A DNA stretch of 64,000 nt from Rhynchopus sp. YZ270_cl-10 (lineage: Eukaryota > Euglenozoa > Diplonemea > Diplonemida > Diplonemidae). Under the pieces are notes generated by a model. That model did not search any database. It saw only the letters and a program-made list of their open reading frames with translations, and had not been told where the DNA came from. The translations under genes and the position numbers were made by a program. Shown piece after piece: positions 37,673 to 50,065 of this stretch (position 1 is its first letter; each line of letters starts with the position of its first letter). The stretch lies in the NCBI GenBank assembly GCA_964035575.1, contig OZ037862.1, forward strand, positions 558,001 to 622,000. The letters run 5' to 3'.

Positions 37673-40061
37673 CTTTAAGGTTGCTTCACCACCCCACCCA
37701 CCCCCTCTAAGGCACCCCCCCCGGTCCCCCCCCCCGGGGTGGGTTTCGGCCATTTTTTTTCAGGTCTCTAAACGTCCAAAGAGGTCAAAAAAGTGGATTC
37801 TTGGGAAGATAGGAGGTTTTTTTGAGGGTTTGCAAATGAGAAAGACCTCCAAACCCTGACAGACCCTGAAACCAGGGTGTCGCGAGTACCCCTTTTTTAC
37901 ACGTGTTTCTTAAGGGTTCTACAGGGTTATACAGGCAAAACAGGCGTTTTGGCCGAAAACCCGGTTTTTCAGGCAGGTAACCGGGTTTGAGGCTTGGGAA
38001 ACGTGCCAGAGCGGTGTGAGAACCATGCGTGGGGGTTTGTAACCACTCGTTGCGTTGGTTGCGTTGCCTTCGCTACGTTGCGTTCGTTACGTACACACCG
38101 GTTACGTTGTGTTGCATGCGTTGCGTTCCTTGTGTAGAGATCGTTATATACAGAGTGCAACGAACAGAGCGGTTGCGTTGCGTTGGTTGCGTTCCGATCG
38201 TTACGTACACATCGGTTGCGTTGCGTTGCATGCGTTGCGTTCGGTGCGTTGCGTTGCTTCCGTGTCTTTGGTTCGAGACGTTACGTACCGAACGGTTGCG
38301 TTGCGTCGGTTGCATTCGTTCCGTTCACATCGTTCCGATCTGAACGGAACGATGTGAACGCAAGAAACGTAGCGCATCGGTTGCGTTGGTTGGCTTGTGT
38401 GCGTTGCAAACCTTACATACATCAACCACACCAGCCAGTGAGTGTTAAGGATTGCCAAAAAAAACTAAATTCCTTAACACTCGGTGTTAAGGTCTTTAAG
38501 GTTGCTGATCACCCCACCCACCCCCTCTAAGGCACCCCCCCCGCCCCCCCCCCCGGGGTGGGTTTCGGCCATTTTTTTTCAGGTCTCTAAACGTCCAAAG
38601 AGGTCAAAAAAGTGGATTCTTGGGAAGATAGGAGGTTTTTTTGAGGGTTTGCAAATGAGAAAGACCTCCAAACCCTGACAGACCCTGAAACCAGGGTGTC
38701 GCGAGTACCCCTTTTTTACACGTGTTTCTTAAGGGTTCTACAGGGTTATACAGGCAAAACAGGCGTTTTGGCCGAAAACCCGGTTTTTCAGGCAGGTAAC
38801 CGGGTTTGAGGCTTGGGAAACGTGCCAGAGCGGTGAGAACCATGCGTGGGGGTTTGTAACCACTCGTTGCGTTGGTTGCGTTGCCTTCGCTACGTTGCGT
38901 TCGTTGCGTACACACCGGTTACGTTGTGTTGCATGCGTTGCGTTCGTTGTGTAGAGATCGTTATATACAGAGTGCAACGAACAGAGCGGTTGCGTTGCGT
39001 TGGTTGTGTTCGGTTGGTTACGTTCGTTGCGTTCCGATCGTTACGTACGCATCGGTTGCGTTGCGTTGCATGCGTTGCGTTCGGTGCGTTGCGTTGCTTC
39101 CGTGTCTTTGGTTCGAGACGTTACGTACCGAACGGTTGCGTTGCGTCGGTTGCATTCGTTCCGTTCACATCGTTCCGATCTGAACGCAAGAAACGTATCG
39201 CATCGGTTGCGTTGGTTGGCTTGTGTACGTTGCAAACCTTTCATACATCAACCACACCAGCCAGTGAGTGTTAAGGATTGCCAAAAAAAACTAAATCTTT
39301 AAGGTTGCTGATCACCCCACCCTCCCCGCGCGGGGTGGGTTTCGGCCATTTTTTTTCAGGTCTCTAAACGTCCAAAGAGGTCAAAAAAGTGGATTCTTGG
39401 GAAGATAGGAGGTTTTTTTGAGGGTTTGCAAATGAGAAAGACCTCCAAACCCTGACAGACCCTGAAACCAGGGTGTCGCGAGTACCCCTTTTTTACACGT
39501 GTTTCTTAAGGGTTCTACAGGGTTATACAGGCAAAACAGGCGTTTTGGCCAAAAACCCGGTTTTTCAGGCAGGTAACCGGGTTTGAGGCTTGGGAAACGT
39601 GCCAGAGCGGTGTGAGAACCATGCGTGGGGGTTTGTAACCGCTCGTTGCGTTGGTTGCGTTGCCTTCGCTACGTTGCGTTCGTTACGTACACACCGGTTA
39701 CGTTGTGTTGCATGCGTTGCGTTCGTTGTGTAGAGATCGTTATATACAGAGTGCAACGAACAGAGCGGTTGCGTTGCGTTGGTTGTGTTCGGTTGGTTAC
39801 GTTCGTTGCGTTCCGATCGTTACGTACACATCGGTTGCGTTGCGTTGCATGCGTTGCGTTCGGTGCGTTGCGTTGCTTCCGTGTCTTTGGTTCGAGACGT
39901 TACGTACCGAACGGTTGCGTTGCGTCGGTTGCATTCGTTCCGTTCACATCGTTCCGATCTGAACGGAACGATGTGAACGCAAGAAACGTATCGCATCGGT
40001 TGCGTTGGTTGGCTTGTGTGCGTTGCAAACCTTTCATACATCAACCACACCAGCCAGTGAG

Positions 40062-40122
40062 TGTTAAGGATTGCCAAAAAAAACTAAATTTAGTTTTTTT
40101 TGGCAATCCTTAACACTCCTGG
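40062..40122. repeat. 60-bp palindrome at a module join
   Basis: Two module ends meet head to head: GAGTGTTAAGGATTGCC and its complement flank the centre ACTAAATTTAGT. An imperfect version of the same join is at about 36225-36285. Confidence 0.75.
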
Positions 40123-40770
40123 CTGGTGTGGTTGATAAACGCAACCGAACACAACGAAACGGATCCGCTCTATACGTTACGATCCGTATGCAACCAACGC
40201 ATGCAACGCAACGCAACCTATGTGTACGTAACGATCAGAACGCAACCAACGCAACCTATGCGTACGTTGCGATCTGTATATATCGATCTCAACATAAACG
40301 CGTACAACGCACCGTAACCGATGTGTACGTAACGATCTGTATGCAACCAACGCAACGCAACCGCTCTGTTCGTTGCACTCTGTATAAAACGATCTCTACA
40401 CAACGAACGCAACGCATGCAACACAACGTAACCGGTGTGTACGTAACGAACGCAACGTAGCGAAGGCAACGCAACCAACGCAACGAGTGGTTACAAACCC
40501 CCACGCATGGTTCTCACACCGCTCTGGCACGTTTCCCAAGCCGCAAACCCGGTTACCCGCCTGAAAAACCGGGTTGTCGGCCAAAACGCCTGTTTTGCCT
40601 GTAGAACCCTGTAGAACCCTTAAGAAACACGTGTAAAAAAGGGGTACTCGCGACACCCTGGTTTCAGGGTCTGTCAGGGTTTGGAGGTCTTTGCTTCAGA
40701 GAAAGTCTCCTAAAAACCTCCTATCTTCCCAAGAATCCACTTTTTTGACCTCTTTCGAGGTTTAGAGACC

Positions 40771-41679
40771 CAAGGCTCTAAGTCGACAGTGTGTCTTTGT
40801 GTCTAGACACTGTCGAAAGACACAAAGACACAAAGACACACTGTGTCTTTTGTCGAAGACACAGTGTGTCTTTGTCGACTGTCGACTGTGTCTTGTCGAA
40901 AAAAAAAATTTTTTTTTTTTTCGACATCACAAAATTTTTTCACCCAAAAAAAAAATTTTTTTTTGGGACCCGCGGGCACCGGGCATGCAAATAAAGCAAG
41001 AATTTTAATGTTTTGAGCATCTAGAATTTATTGTATGGTCATTTTGTGTGTACCCTGTACATTTTGTATGGGCCAGCGACTTGTCGAAAAATCGAAAAAT
41101 ATCAAAAAAAAAAATTTTTTTTTCGAGAAAATTTCGACCCCTGACCTGGGTTTTTGGGCACCAAAAAATGCAAAAAAACGCAAAAATCGGGTGTTTTGAC
41201 CATCTGTGGTTACACAAAACACACTTCTGTGTACAAGCCTACACCAATACAGTGGTAATACAAGGCGATTTTTGGCCAAAAAAAAAATTTTTTTTTTGCC
41301 CAAAATCAGGCGTGGTACCTCATAAAATTGCCCGATGAATCCAATGAAAACCTCAGATTGGGCAAATTATGAAAAAAATTTTCAAGTCGAATTTTCAGCC
41401 AAAATACGGCTATTTTGGTCATACCTTACGTACTGACAGTACCCCAGAAAGTAGTTGTCGAAAAAAAAAAAATTCAAAAAAAAAAAAAATTTTTTTTTCG
41501 CAAAGGCAAATTGAGTTCTTTTGATCTTTTTTTGCAGAAAAACGCGGGGAAATGCCTTAAAAAGGCTCAAAAGTTGAAAATTCTGGCTTTATTTGAAAGA
41601 TAGGGCCAGAACTAGGAAAAAAGGGCCAAAAAAAAAAAAAAAATAAGGTTCGTAAGGCAAAACCGAATTCCATAATTTC

Positions 41680-41722
<43 letters not shown>

Positions 41723-42019
41723 AAAATTTTTTCAACGACCAAAAAAAAAAAAAATTTTTTTTTTTTTATGGGGGTCGCGACCCGGGTCGCGGGGATCTCG
41801 GGGAAATGGTCGTCTTGTTCGCCTTTGTTGCTTATAAGGCCATATGACCCAAAAATTTTTTTTTCGACATCACAAAAAAAAAATTTTTTTTTTCCTAACA
41901 AAAAAAAAAAAAAAAATTTCACGCAGGGTCACCAAAAAAAAAAATTTTTTTTTTTCGACTTTTCGACAGTCGGCCGACAGTCGGCCGACAGGGGCCGACA
42001 CTGTCGACTTAGAGCCTTG
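40771..42019. mobile_element. MITE-like element with 21-bp TIRs and 7-bp TSD
   Basis: TIRs at 40771-40791 and 41999-42019 are perfect (start CAAGGCTCTAAGTCGACAG). AGAGACC flanks both ends, and removing element plus one copy restores the uninterrupted module sequence TTTAGAGACCTGAAAA seen in the other copies. It has no gene. The interior is dominated by palindromic TCGA/A-run/T-run/TCGA strings and tandem GTCTTTGTGTC and CGGCCGACAG motifs. TIR and TSD lengths are compatible with a cut-and-paste DNA transposon derivative; the superfamily is not assigned. Confidence 0.85.
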
Positions 42020-44792
42020 AGAGACCTGAAAAAAAATGCCCGAACCCCACCTTGGGGGGGGGGTGCCTGAGAGGGGGGGTGGGTGGGTGGGTGGGTGGGT
42101 GGGTGGGAGGTGATCAGCAACCTTAAAGACCTTAACACCGAGTGTTAAGGATTTAGTTTTTTTTGGCAATCCTTAACACTCACTGGCTGGTGTGGTTGAT
42201 GTATGAAAGGTTTGCAACGCACAGAAGCCAACCAACGCAACCGATGCGATACGTTTCTTGCGTTCACATCGTTCCGTTCAGATCGGAACGATGTGAACGG
42301 AACGAATGCAACCGACGCAACGCAACCGTTCGGTACGTAACGTCTCGAACCGAAGACACGGAAGCAACGCACCGAACGCAACGCATGCAACGCAACGCAA
42401 CCGATGTGTATGTAACGATCGGAACGCAACGAACGTAACCAACTGAACACAACCAACGCAACGCAACCGCTCTGTTCGTTGCACTCTGTATATAACGATC
42501 TCTACACAACGAACGCAACGAACGCAACGTAGCGAAGGCAACGCAACCAACGCAACGAGTGGTTACAAACCCCCACGCATGGTTCTCACACCGCTCTGGC
42601 ACGTTTCCCAAGCCTCAAACCCGGTTACCTGCCTGAAAAACCGGGTTTTTGGCCAAAACGCCTGTTTTGCCTGTATAACCCTGTAGAACCCTTAAGATAC
42701 ACGTGTAAAAAAGGGGTACTCGCGACACCCTGGTTTCAGGGTCTGTCAGGGTTTGGAGGTCTTTCTCATTTGCAAACCCTCAAAAAAACCTCCTATCTTC
42801 CCAAGAATCCACTTTTTTGACCTCTTTGGACGTTTAGAGACCTGAAAAAAAATGGCCGAAACCCACCCCGGGGGGGGGGGGGGCGGGGGGGGTGCCTTAG
42901 AGGGGGTGGGTGGGTGGGGTGGTGAAGCAACCTTAAAGACCTTAACACCGAGTGTTAAGGAAATTCTAGAAAACACTTGTGTTTTCTAGTTTTTAAAGTT
43001 TTTAAAGGTTGCTTTCCTCGCCGCCCCCCAGTCTAACCCCTACCCTTCAGTCCCTGTAACCCCCCCCCCCCAGTCTCCCCCCCCCCCCCTGCTTAATCCG
43101 ACCAAAAACCGGTTTTTTTTTCAGGGTGTAGAAGCTTCGCCCAGCTCAAAAAACTGTTTCTTTGGAAAGATCGGGCACTTTTTGGGGCGTGTATAACTCA
43201 GTTTGAGCTGGGAGCCGTTAGAGACCCTGACACCAGGGTGTCACGAGTACCCCTTTTATACACGTGTTTCTTAAGGGTTCTACAGGGTTCTACAGGCAAA
43301 ACAGGCGTTTTGGCCAAAAACCCGGTTTTTCAGGCAGGTAACCGGGTTTCCGGCTTGGGAAACGTGCCAGCGAGCTGTGAGAACCATGCATGGGCCACAC
43401 ACGGCACGAGTTGCAGCAGCCCACCGTAGGTGGGCTGCGTTTGGTAACCACACGATGCGGTTAACGCGTTTGTACCCCTCCCGGTGGCTTTCCTTACCCT
43501 CCCGCCGAAAAAAAAAAATTCCCGCGGGAACGGTTTTTCTACACTTTCCCTCCCTTCGAAATTTCGAAGGGACCCTCCGAAAATTCCTTAACACTCTGTG
43601 TTAAGGTCTTTAAGGTTGCTTCAACACCACACACCCACCCACCCTCCCCACCCCCCTTTAAGGCACCCCCCCCCCAGGGTGGGTTTCGGCCATTTTTTTT
43701 CAGGTCCCTAAACGTCCAAAGAGGTCAAAAAAGTGGATTCTTGGGAAGATAGGCGGTTTTTTTTAGGGTTTGCAAATGAGAAAGACCTCCAAACCCTGAC
43801 AGACCCTGAAACCAGGGTGTCGCGAGTACCCCTTTTTTACACGTGTTTCTTAAGGCTTCTACAGGGTTCTACAGGCAAAACAGGCGTTTTGGCCGAAAAC
43901 CCGGTTTTTCAGGCAGGTAACCGGGTTTGCAGCGTGTGAAACGTGCCAGAGCGGTGTGAGAACCATGCGTGGGGGTTTGTAACCACTCGTTGTGTTGGTT
44001 GCGTTGCCTTCGTTGCGTACACATCGCTACGTACACACCGGTTACGTTGTGTTTCATGCGTTGCGTTCGTTGTGTAGAGATCGTTACGTACAGAGCGTAA
44101 CGAACAGAGCGGATGCATTGCGTTGGTTACGTTCGTTGCGTTCCGATCGTTACGTATACATCTGTTGCGGTGCGTTGCACGCGTTGCGTTCGTTGTGTAG
44201 AGATCGTTATATACAGATCGCAACGTACACATAGGTTGCGTTGGTTGCGTTGCATCCGTTACGTTGCGTTCGTTGCGTTGGGTGCGTTCGGTTGGTTACG
44301 TTCGTTGCGTTCTGATCGTAACGTACACATCGGTTGCGTTACACGGATCGTAACGTATAGAGCGGTTCCGTTTCGTTGCGGTCGGTTGCGTTTATCAAAC
44401 ACACCAGCGACGAGTGTTAAGGATTGCCAAAAAAAAACAAATCGGAGGGTCCCTCCGAAAATTTTTTTTTACGTTGTCCGATACACTTTCCCTCCCTTCG
44501 AAAATCGGGGGGCTCCCTTCGAAAACTGGGTTTTTTGGGCCTATATGCTGACCAAAAAAAAAAAAAAAAAAATACGCGTGTTTTGCCTGTGTACCCTGCA
44601 TGTGCACGTAGGTAACCGTGGTTCGGGTTCGGAAAGCCACCTGGTCGGGGCACAAAGTTACATCCCACCCTCCCTTGGCCCTCGGGACTCCTTTCGGGAG
44701 GTCAGGGCTTCCCTCGGGCCTTCGGCCCTCGGGGAGCCCTGACCTCCCTCAAGGGTCCCTCGGGCTTTGGCGGGAGGGAGGGAAATAACCAG

Positions 44793-46133
44793 TATCGCAC
44801 ATGCATAGCGTTGTGTGTATCGTATACGAAGACCGTAGTGTGTAACGCACGTGTAGACCGTTGCGTTATCACAACCACACGAGCCAGCGAAGTGTCACAG
44901 CGGCGCAGGTGTTGCGTTAACGCGATGGCGTTAAACCCGTAGCATGCTTTCGTACAGACCGCTCGTAACGTATGCATCGGTTGCGTTGCGTTGCATGCGT
45001 TGCGTTCGTTGCATACAGATCGCTACGTATGGGTTGCGTTGCGTTCGTTGCATACAGATCGCTACGTATGCATCGGTTGCGTTGCGTTCGTTGCATGCGT
45101 TGCGTTCGTTGCATACAGATCGCTACGTATGTATCGGTTGCGTTGCGTTGCATGCGTTGCGTTCGTTGCATACAGATCGTATCGTATACGTAGAGCGTTA
45201 CGTGCAAACCATACACATACCGTTTGACACACCAGCCAGCGAAGTGTTTTCAAGACCGTCAACTCAAATCTAACCCCCCCCTGGTGGATCCGACCAAAAA
45301 CCGGTTTTTTTTAGAGGGTGTAGAAGCTTCGCCCAGCTCAAAAAACTGTTTCTTTGGAAAGATCGGGCACTTTTTGGGGCGTGTATAACTCAGTTTGAGC
45401 TGGGAGCCGTTAGAGACCCTGACACCAGGGTGTCACGAGTACCCCTTTTATACACGTGTTTCTTAAGGGTTCTACAGGGTTCTACAGGCAAAACAGGCGT
45501 TTTGGCCAAAAACCCGGTTTTTCAGGCGGGTAACCGGGTTTGCGGCTTGGGAAACGTGCCAGCGAGCTGTGAGAACCATGCATGGGCCACACACGGCACG
45601 AGTTGCAGCAGCCCACCGTAGGTGGGCTGCGTTTGGTAACCACACGATGCGGTTAACGCGTGTATCGCATATGCATAGCGTTGTGTGTATCGTATACGAA
45701 GACCGTTGTGTGTAACGCACGTGTAGACCGTTCCGTTATCACAACCACACGAGCCAGCGAAGTGTCACAGCGGCGCAGGTGTTGCGTTAACGCGATGGCG
45801 TTAAACCCGTAGCATGCTTTCGTACAGACCGCTCGTAACGTACGCATCGGTTGCGTTGCGTTGCATGCGTTGCGTTCGTTGCATACAGATCGCTACGTAC
45901 GCATCGGTTGCGTTGCGTTGTATGCGTTGCGTTGGTTGCGTTGCGTTCGTTGCGTTGTGTTCGTTACATACAGATCGTAACGTACACATCGGTTGCGTTG
46001 CGTTGCATGCGTTGCGTTCGTTGCGTTGCGTTCGTTGCATACAGATCGTATCGTATACGTAGAGCGTTACGTGCAAACCATACACAGACCGTTTGACACA
46101 CCAGCCAGCGAAGTGTTTTCAAGACCGTCAACT
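44793..46133. repeat. Two inverted copies of the long spacer module
   Basis: 44793-45268 and 45595-46133 share the order GCGTTGTGTGTATCGTATAC, CGAGCCAGCGAAGTGTCACA, AACGCGATGGCGTTAAACCC, then GTTGCGTTGCATGCGTTGCG arrays of different lengths, ending GTGTTTTCAAGACCGTCAAC. Array length differs between copies, as expected for a slippage-prone tract. Confidence 0.75.
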
Positions 46134-47120
46134 CAAATAGGGGTACTCGCGACACCCTGGTTTCAGGGTCTGTCAGGGTTTGGAGGTCTTTCTCATTTGC
46201 AAACCCTAAAAAAAACCTCCTATCTTCCCAAGAATCCACTTTTTTGACCTCTTTGGACGTTTAGAGACCTGAAAAAAAATGGCCGAAACCCACCCCGCGC
46301 GGGGAGGGTGGGGTGATCAGCAACCTTAAAGACCTTAACACTGAGTGTTAAGGAATTGTCTGCGCCGTTGCTCTTATGAGGTTTCATCCTGTCGAACGAG
46401 GTGATCGTTATTTTGTTTATGTTTGTGTTATGAGACTGGATAAGTTTTTTTTGGCAATCCTTAACACTCCTGGCTGGTGTGGTTGATAAACGCAACCGAA
46501 CACAACGAAACGGATCCGCTCTCTTCGTTACGATCCGTATGCAACCAACGCAACGCATGCAACGCAACGCAACGAACGTAACCAACCAAACACAACCAAC
46601 GCAACGCAACCGCTCCGTACGTTGTGCTCTGTACGTAACGATCCCTACACAACGAACGCAACGCATGCAACACAACGTAACCGATGTGTACGTAGCTATG
46701 TGTACGCAACGAAGGCAACGCAACCAACGCAACGAGTGGTTACAAACCCCCATGCATGTTTCTCACACCGCTCTGGCACGTTTCCGAAGCCGCAAACCCG
46801 GTTACCCGCCTGAAAAACCGGGTTTTCGGCCAAAACGGCTGTTTTGCCTGTAGAACCCTGTAGAAGCCTTAAGAAACACGTGTATAAAAGGGGTACTCGC
46901 GACACCCTGGTTTCAGGGTCTGTCAGGGTTTGGAGGTCTTTGCTTCAGAGAAAGTCTCCTAAAAACCTCCTATCTTCCCAAGAATCCACTTTTTTGACCT
47001 CTTTGGACGTTTAGGGACCTGAAAAAAAATGGCCGAAACCCACCCTGGGGGGGGGGGGGGTGGGGTGGGAGGGTGGGGTGGTGAAGCAACCTTAAAGACC
47101 TTAACACCGAGTGTTAAGGA

Positions 47121-48520
47121 ATTGTGTCGGGGATTGTATGTGATTGTGTGTTTCGCGAAGTCCCACACGATGAGGCTTTGCGATCAATGGCGATCTTGAT
47201 TTTAACCGTTTTGATAATGTAGTTTTTGGGGTATCGGAAGGGTGGTATACTGACAGAATTATAAACGACATGAGAAGATACTTGCACTCTGGGATTTCAC
47301 GAATTAGATATATCCCCCATGTCTCCGACAGTATACCATTGGTATGTGAATACTGTCTGCCCACAGGTTGGCGAGCTACGATACCTGAACACAAACAAAA
47401 GAACGACTTCATCACTCTTTTTTATTATTCCAAAGTGTACTCAGAAAAAACAATGACTCGACAAAAGTGTTCATGTTTTTACTTTTTATTTTAAGCCCTT
47501 GCTCCTTCTGATGAGCGCGGTCGAAGGGCACTTTTCCTGGTCAGGGAGCAGACCGCCGAAACCAGTTTTTAAGTTTTCCTTTTCTTTTATTTTGAAAAAC
47601 ACGAAAAAAGATTCCTGAAGACCAATTGGTCATGGATCCAAAACACAAAAGCAACAACAAATCAAAAAAGCAAATAGTACATTTTTAAAGATCACCAAAA
47701 CAACAAGAGCACAAAGCAAAAACAACAACTTTCAGACAAATCCCCCCCATGTCTACTATTAATATCGCTATTACTATTTACGTTTCACGTACTATTTACG
47801 CAGCAATTAATTAGGATTTTTGCGATCAACGAAAAATTCTTTTTCTGATTTCGTTTCTTTCTTTATCAGACTAGCTTTAACTCAGATAACAGTTTTTATT
47901 TGTGGGATTTTGTTGCGCTTTTTGTGTGGGGCTTGCTATGTTCTGCCATGTGGGTGGAGAGAGGCTTGCGGGATTGTATTGTTCCCAGGAGAAAGAAACC
48001 CTAAATATAAATAGGAGCTGAATGTAATGAACCCCACGACTACTATTTACGAAGATACAAATTTGGGCTTCTATTTACAGTAAAACTATGTAAATAGTAG
48101 ACGTGGGAGGGGGTTTACTTATTACTGAGAGTTTTTACTATACATGGCGTATGTCCTTCCGTTTATCTGACGATGGACATCCATGCTTCCCGGGGATTGT
48201 ATCTGGGGGATAATGTATCATGTGCACACCCGAAAGGTCGGTTTCTGCCCCTCGTGGCCAAAACCTGAGGTTCTGATCGGGCGAAATTGTGCTATTGTCA
48301 TCCCAGCCTCCAGACTAGTAATGGAGAAGTAAAAAATATTAGCATTGCACTCTTTTTCTGCATCCACTCACCCACACCCCCGACACTCAATTATTGAAAC
48401 CACCCCCCTCACGCCCCCTTTTCTTTACTTAACACCCCGCTCCTTCTACATCACTCACATAGGGTCAACACAATACACCAAACCCAACCATTTGGAGCTG
48501 TTTGAGGAACGATTAGAACA
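47121..48520. other. Unique AT-rich intergenic DNA
   Basis: After the last palindrome the repeats stop and unique sequence follows. TACTATTTACG and its relatives occur several times (47750-48120). No gene is supported; about 48350-48520 is a C-rich leader-like stretch before the next gene. Confidence 0.5.
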
Positions 48521-49240
48521 ATGTACACAACAGATGCCCGGATGACCTATATTGCACCTGCAATGACTACGTCGCCGATGTACGGGGGGCAGGCTTTCCA
48601 GAACACTCCGGCAGGGATGACCCATTTGAGCGGTGTGCAGCAACCACAGATGCATGGAGTCATACCCACGATGTCGGTTCTGTCTCCAGGGAACATGGTG
48701 GGTGCGAGGATGCAGTTCCCAGCACGTCGTCCTCCCGTGCAGGTTGAGTGCGCCACGATTATGCCTATCAAGCAGGATGTGAAGACGACCAAGAAGAAGG
48801 ATAAGAAGCGTGCGGGTTCCACCCCCTCATCGTCGCCGCACTCACAGCCCAGCTCGCAGCACAGTGTGCAGGGTGGCTCCCCGCTGCTGCAGGCGATATC
48901 GAGGAAGTCGTCCGAGGAGTGCTACACACAGCAGAAGCCGCTCATAACACAGATCAACCGTGGTAGTGGTATTATCACCCCGGTGGGGCAGAGCAGCCAA
49001 GGCAAGACCTTGAAGAAAGGGCTTCTCACGGTAAAGGGGCTTGCCAGGCCGACCCCACAGAGCTCTCACAGAACCAGCCCCGAACAGCACGACCTGCATT
49101 CATGCTCGTCAGCAGCACCCCTCTCACCGTTCTTCATGGATGAAGACATGCACACACCCACAGACAACAACCCTTCCGACATCGCACAGCCCGACGACCT
49201 CCCGCCCCTGATGGATGGATACGACGATGATCTCATGTAG
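48521..49240 (+). CDS. Low-complexity protein with basic core and acidic tail
   Basis: 239 residues, unrecognised. Residues 1-85 are Met/Pro/Gln/Gly-rich (TYIAPAMTTSPMYGG...). Residues 86-100 are basic (KQDVKTTKKKDKKRAG), followed by Ser/Pro/Gln-rich sequence (SSSPHSQPSSQHSVQGG), another basic stretch (GKTLKKGLLTVKG), and a C-terminus rich in Asp/Pro ending MDGYDDDLM. No membrane or catalytic motif. An intrinsically disordered nuclear or regulatory protein is possible but only composition supports this. ATG 48521 is preceded by ACA; an in-frame ATG at 48542 is an alternative. Confidence 0.65.
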   Translation: MYTTDARMTYIAPAMTTSPMYGGQAFQNTPAGMTHLSGVQQPQMHGVIPTMSVLSPGNMVGARMQFPARRPPVQVECATIMPIKQDVKTTKKKDKKRAGSTPSSSPHSQPSSQHSVQGGSPLLQAISRKSSEECYTQQKPLITQINRGSGIITPVGQSSQGKTLKKGLLTVKGLARPTPQSSHRTSPEQHDLHSCSSAAPLSPFFMDEDMHTPTDNNPSDIAQPDDLPPLMDGYDDDLM

Positions 49241-49997
49241 ACGTGCAGTAGAGAGGGGGGGTGAAGGGTGGGGGTGGGAAGAGTGGGTGGGTATCTTTTT
49301 TTTTAAATTTTTTTATATAAATATAAACAGCATGGATAGACAAACTCATTTTCATAAAATGTTCATTTCAAATGGAAATTTGCATTTCTTCGCGTCTGGA
49401 AAAAATGTGAAAAAGAATTTTTTTTTCGAAGTGGGAGGGGTTAGGCCATCGTGAGACAGGTTGATTGTACCCGACTGATGGAGAGCCCCTTATTGAGAAT
49501 CGGGTAGTTAGGGGGCATTGAGGACAGAAAGAAAATTTTGACAGTCAGGTTCAGAAAATGAAAATATTACTGACAGGCTGCTGATTGGATTGGATTTGTT
49601 TGTTTTTTTTATATTTTTTTTTTTATTTTTTTTGAAGCATGTGGAAGCTAGCCACATTCCTCATCCAAGGTGAAAATCAAATCGGGCGTATCACTCCGTT
49701 GTCTCCCCTCCCACCCCCAGCTCGAAGTACTTCGGCGAAGTTCTTTACCTTGCTCGCAAATTTGTTAAACCTACCCCCTCCCCTTTACCCCAAGAGAAGA
49801 AGACCACATTTTCTATATAACGTAGACACTCCACTATTTCCCCCGTCTTTCAAAGTATGTGCGCGCGAGAGAAGCACATTCATCTTTCAAGTTTTTGTTC
49901 ATTCTTTTTCAAAAAGTGACTCACGAGAGGTTTGGTCATTTTACGAACTTTTTTTTTTTTTTGGGAAGATGTGCACTGTGAGACACGTTCATCTTCC

Positions 49998-50065
<68 letters not shown>

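Larger units (their letters stand above)
34853..47120. repeat. Gene-free mosaic of repeated, often inverted modules
   Basis: No supported gene. Recurrent parts: (A) a 150-bp unit from CAGGGTCTGTCAGGG to GGCCGAAACCCACC, at about 37384, 37738, 38556, 39330, 40660, 42735, 43675, 46155 and 46905, some inverted; (B) a unit with AAACCCGGTTTTTCAGGCAGG and CACGTGTATAAAAGG, at least eleven copies; (C) degenerate arrays of AACGCA/ACGTAACGATC, in both orientations; (D) a unit with GCAGCCCACC-GGTGGGCTGC; (E) palindromes with core AACAC..GTGTT at junctions. Long open frames here are translations of these arrays in several frames. Confidence 0.85.

Noticed and set aside
35116-46753. Dozens of 60-270-codon frames rich in Arg/Asn/Thr or Cys/Val/Leu
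   Set aside because: All arise from AACGCA-type arrays and recur in several frames and both strands; no start or domain evidence.
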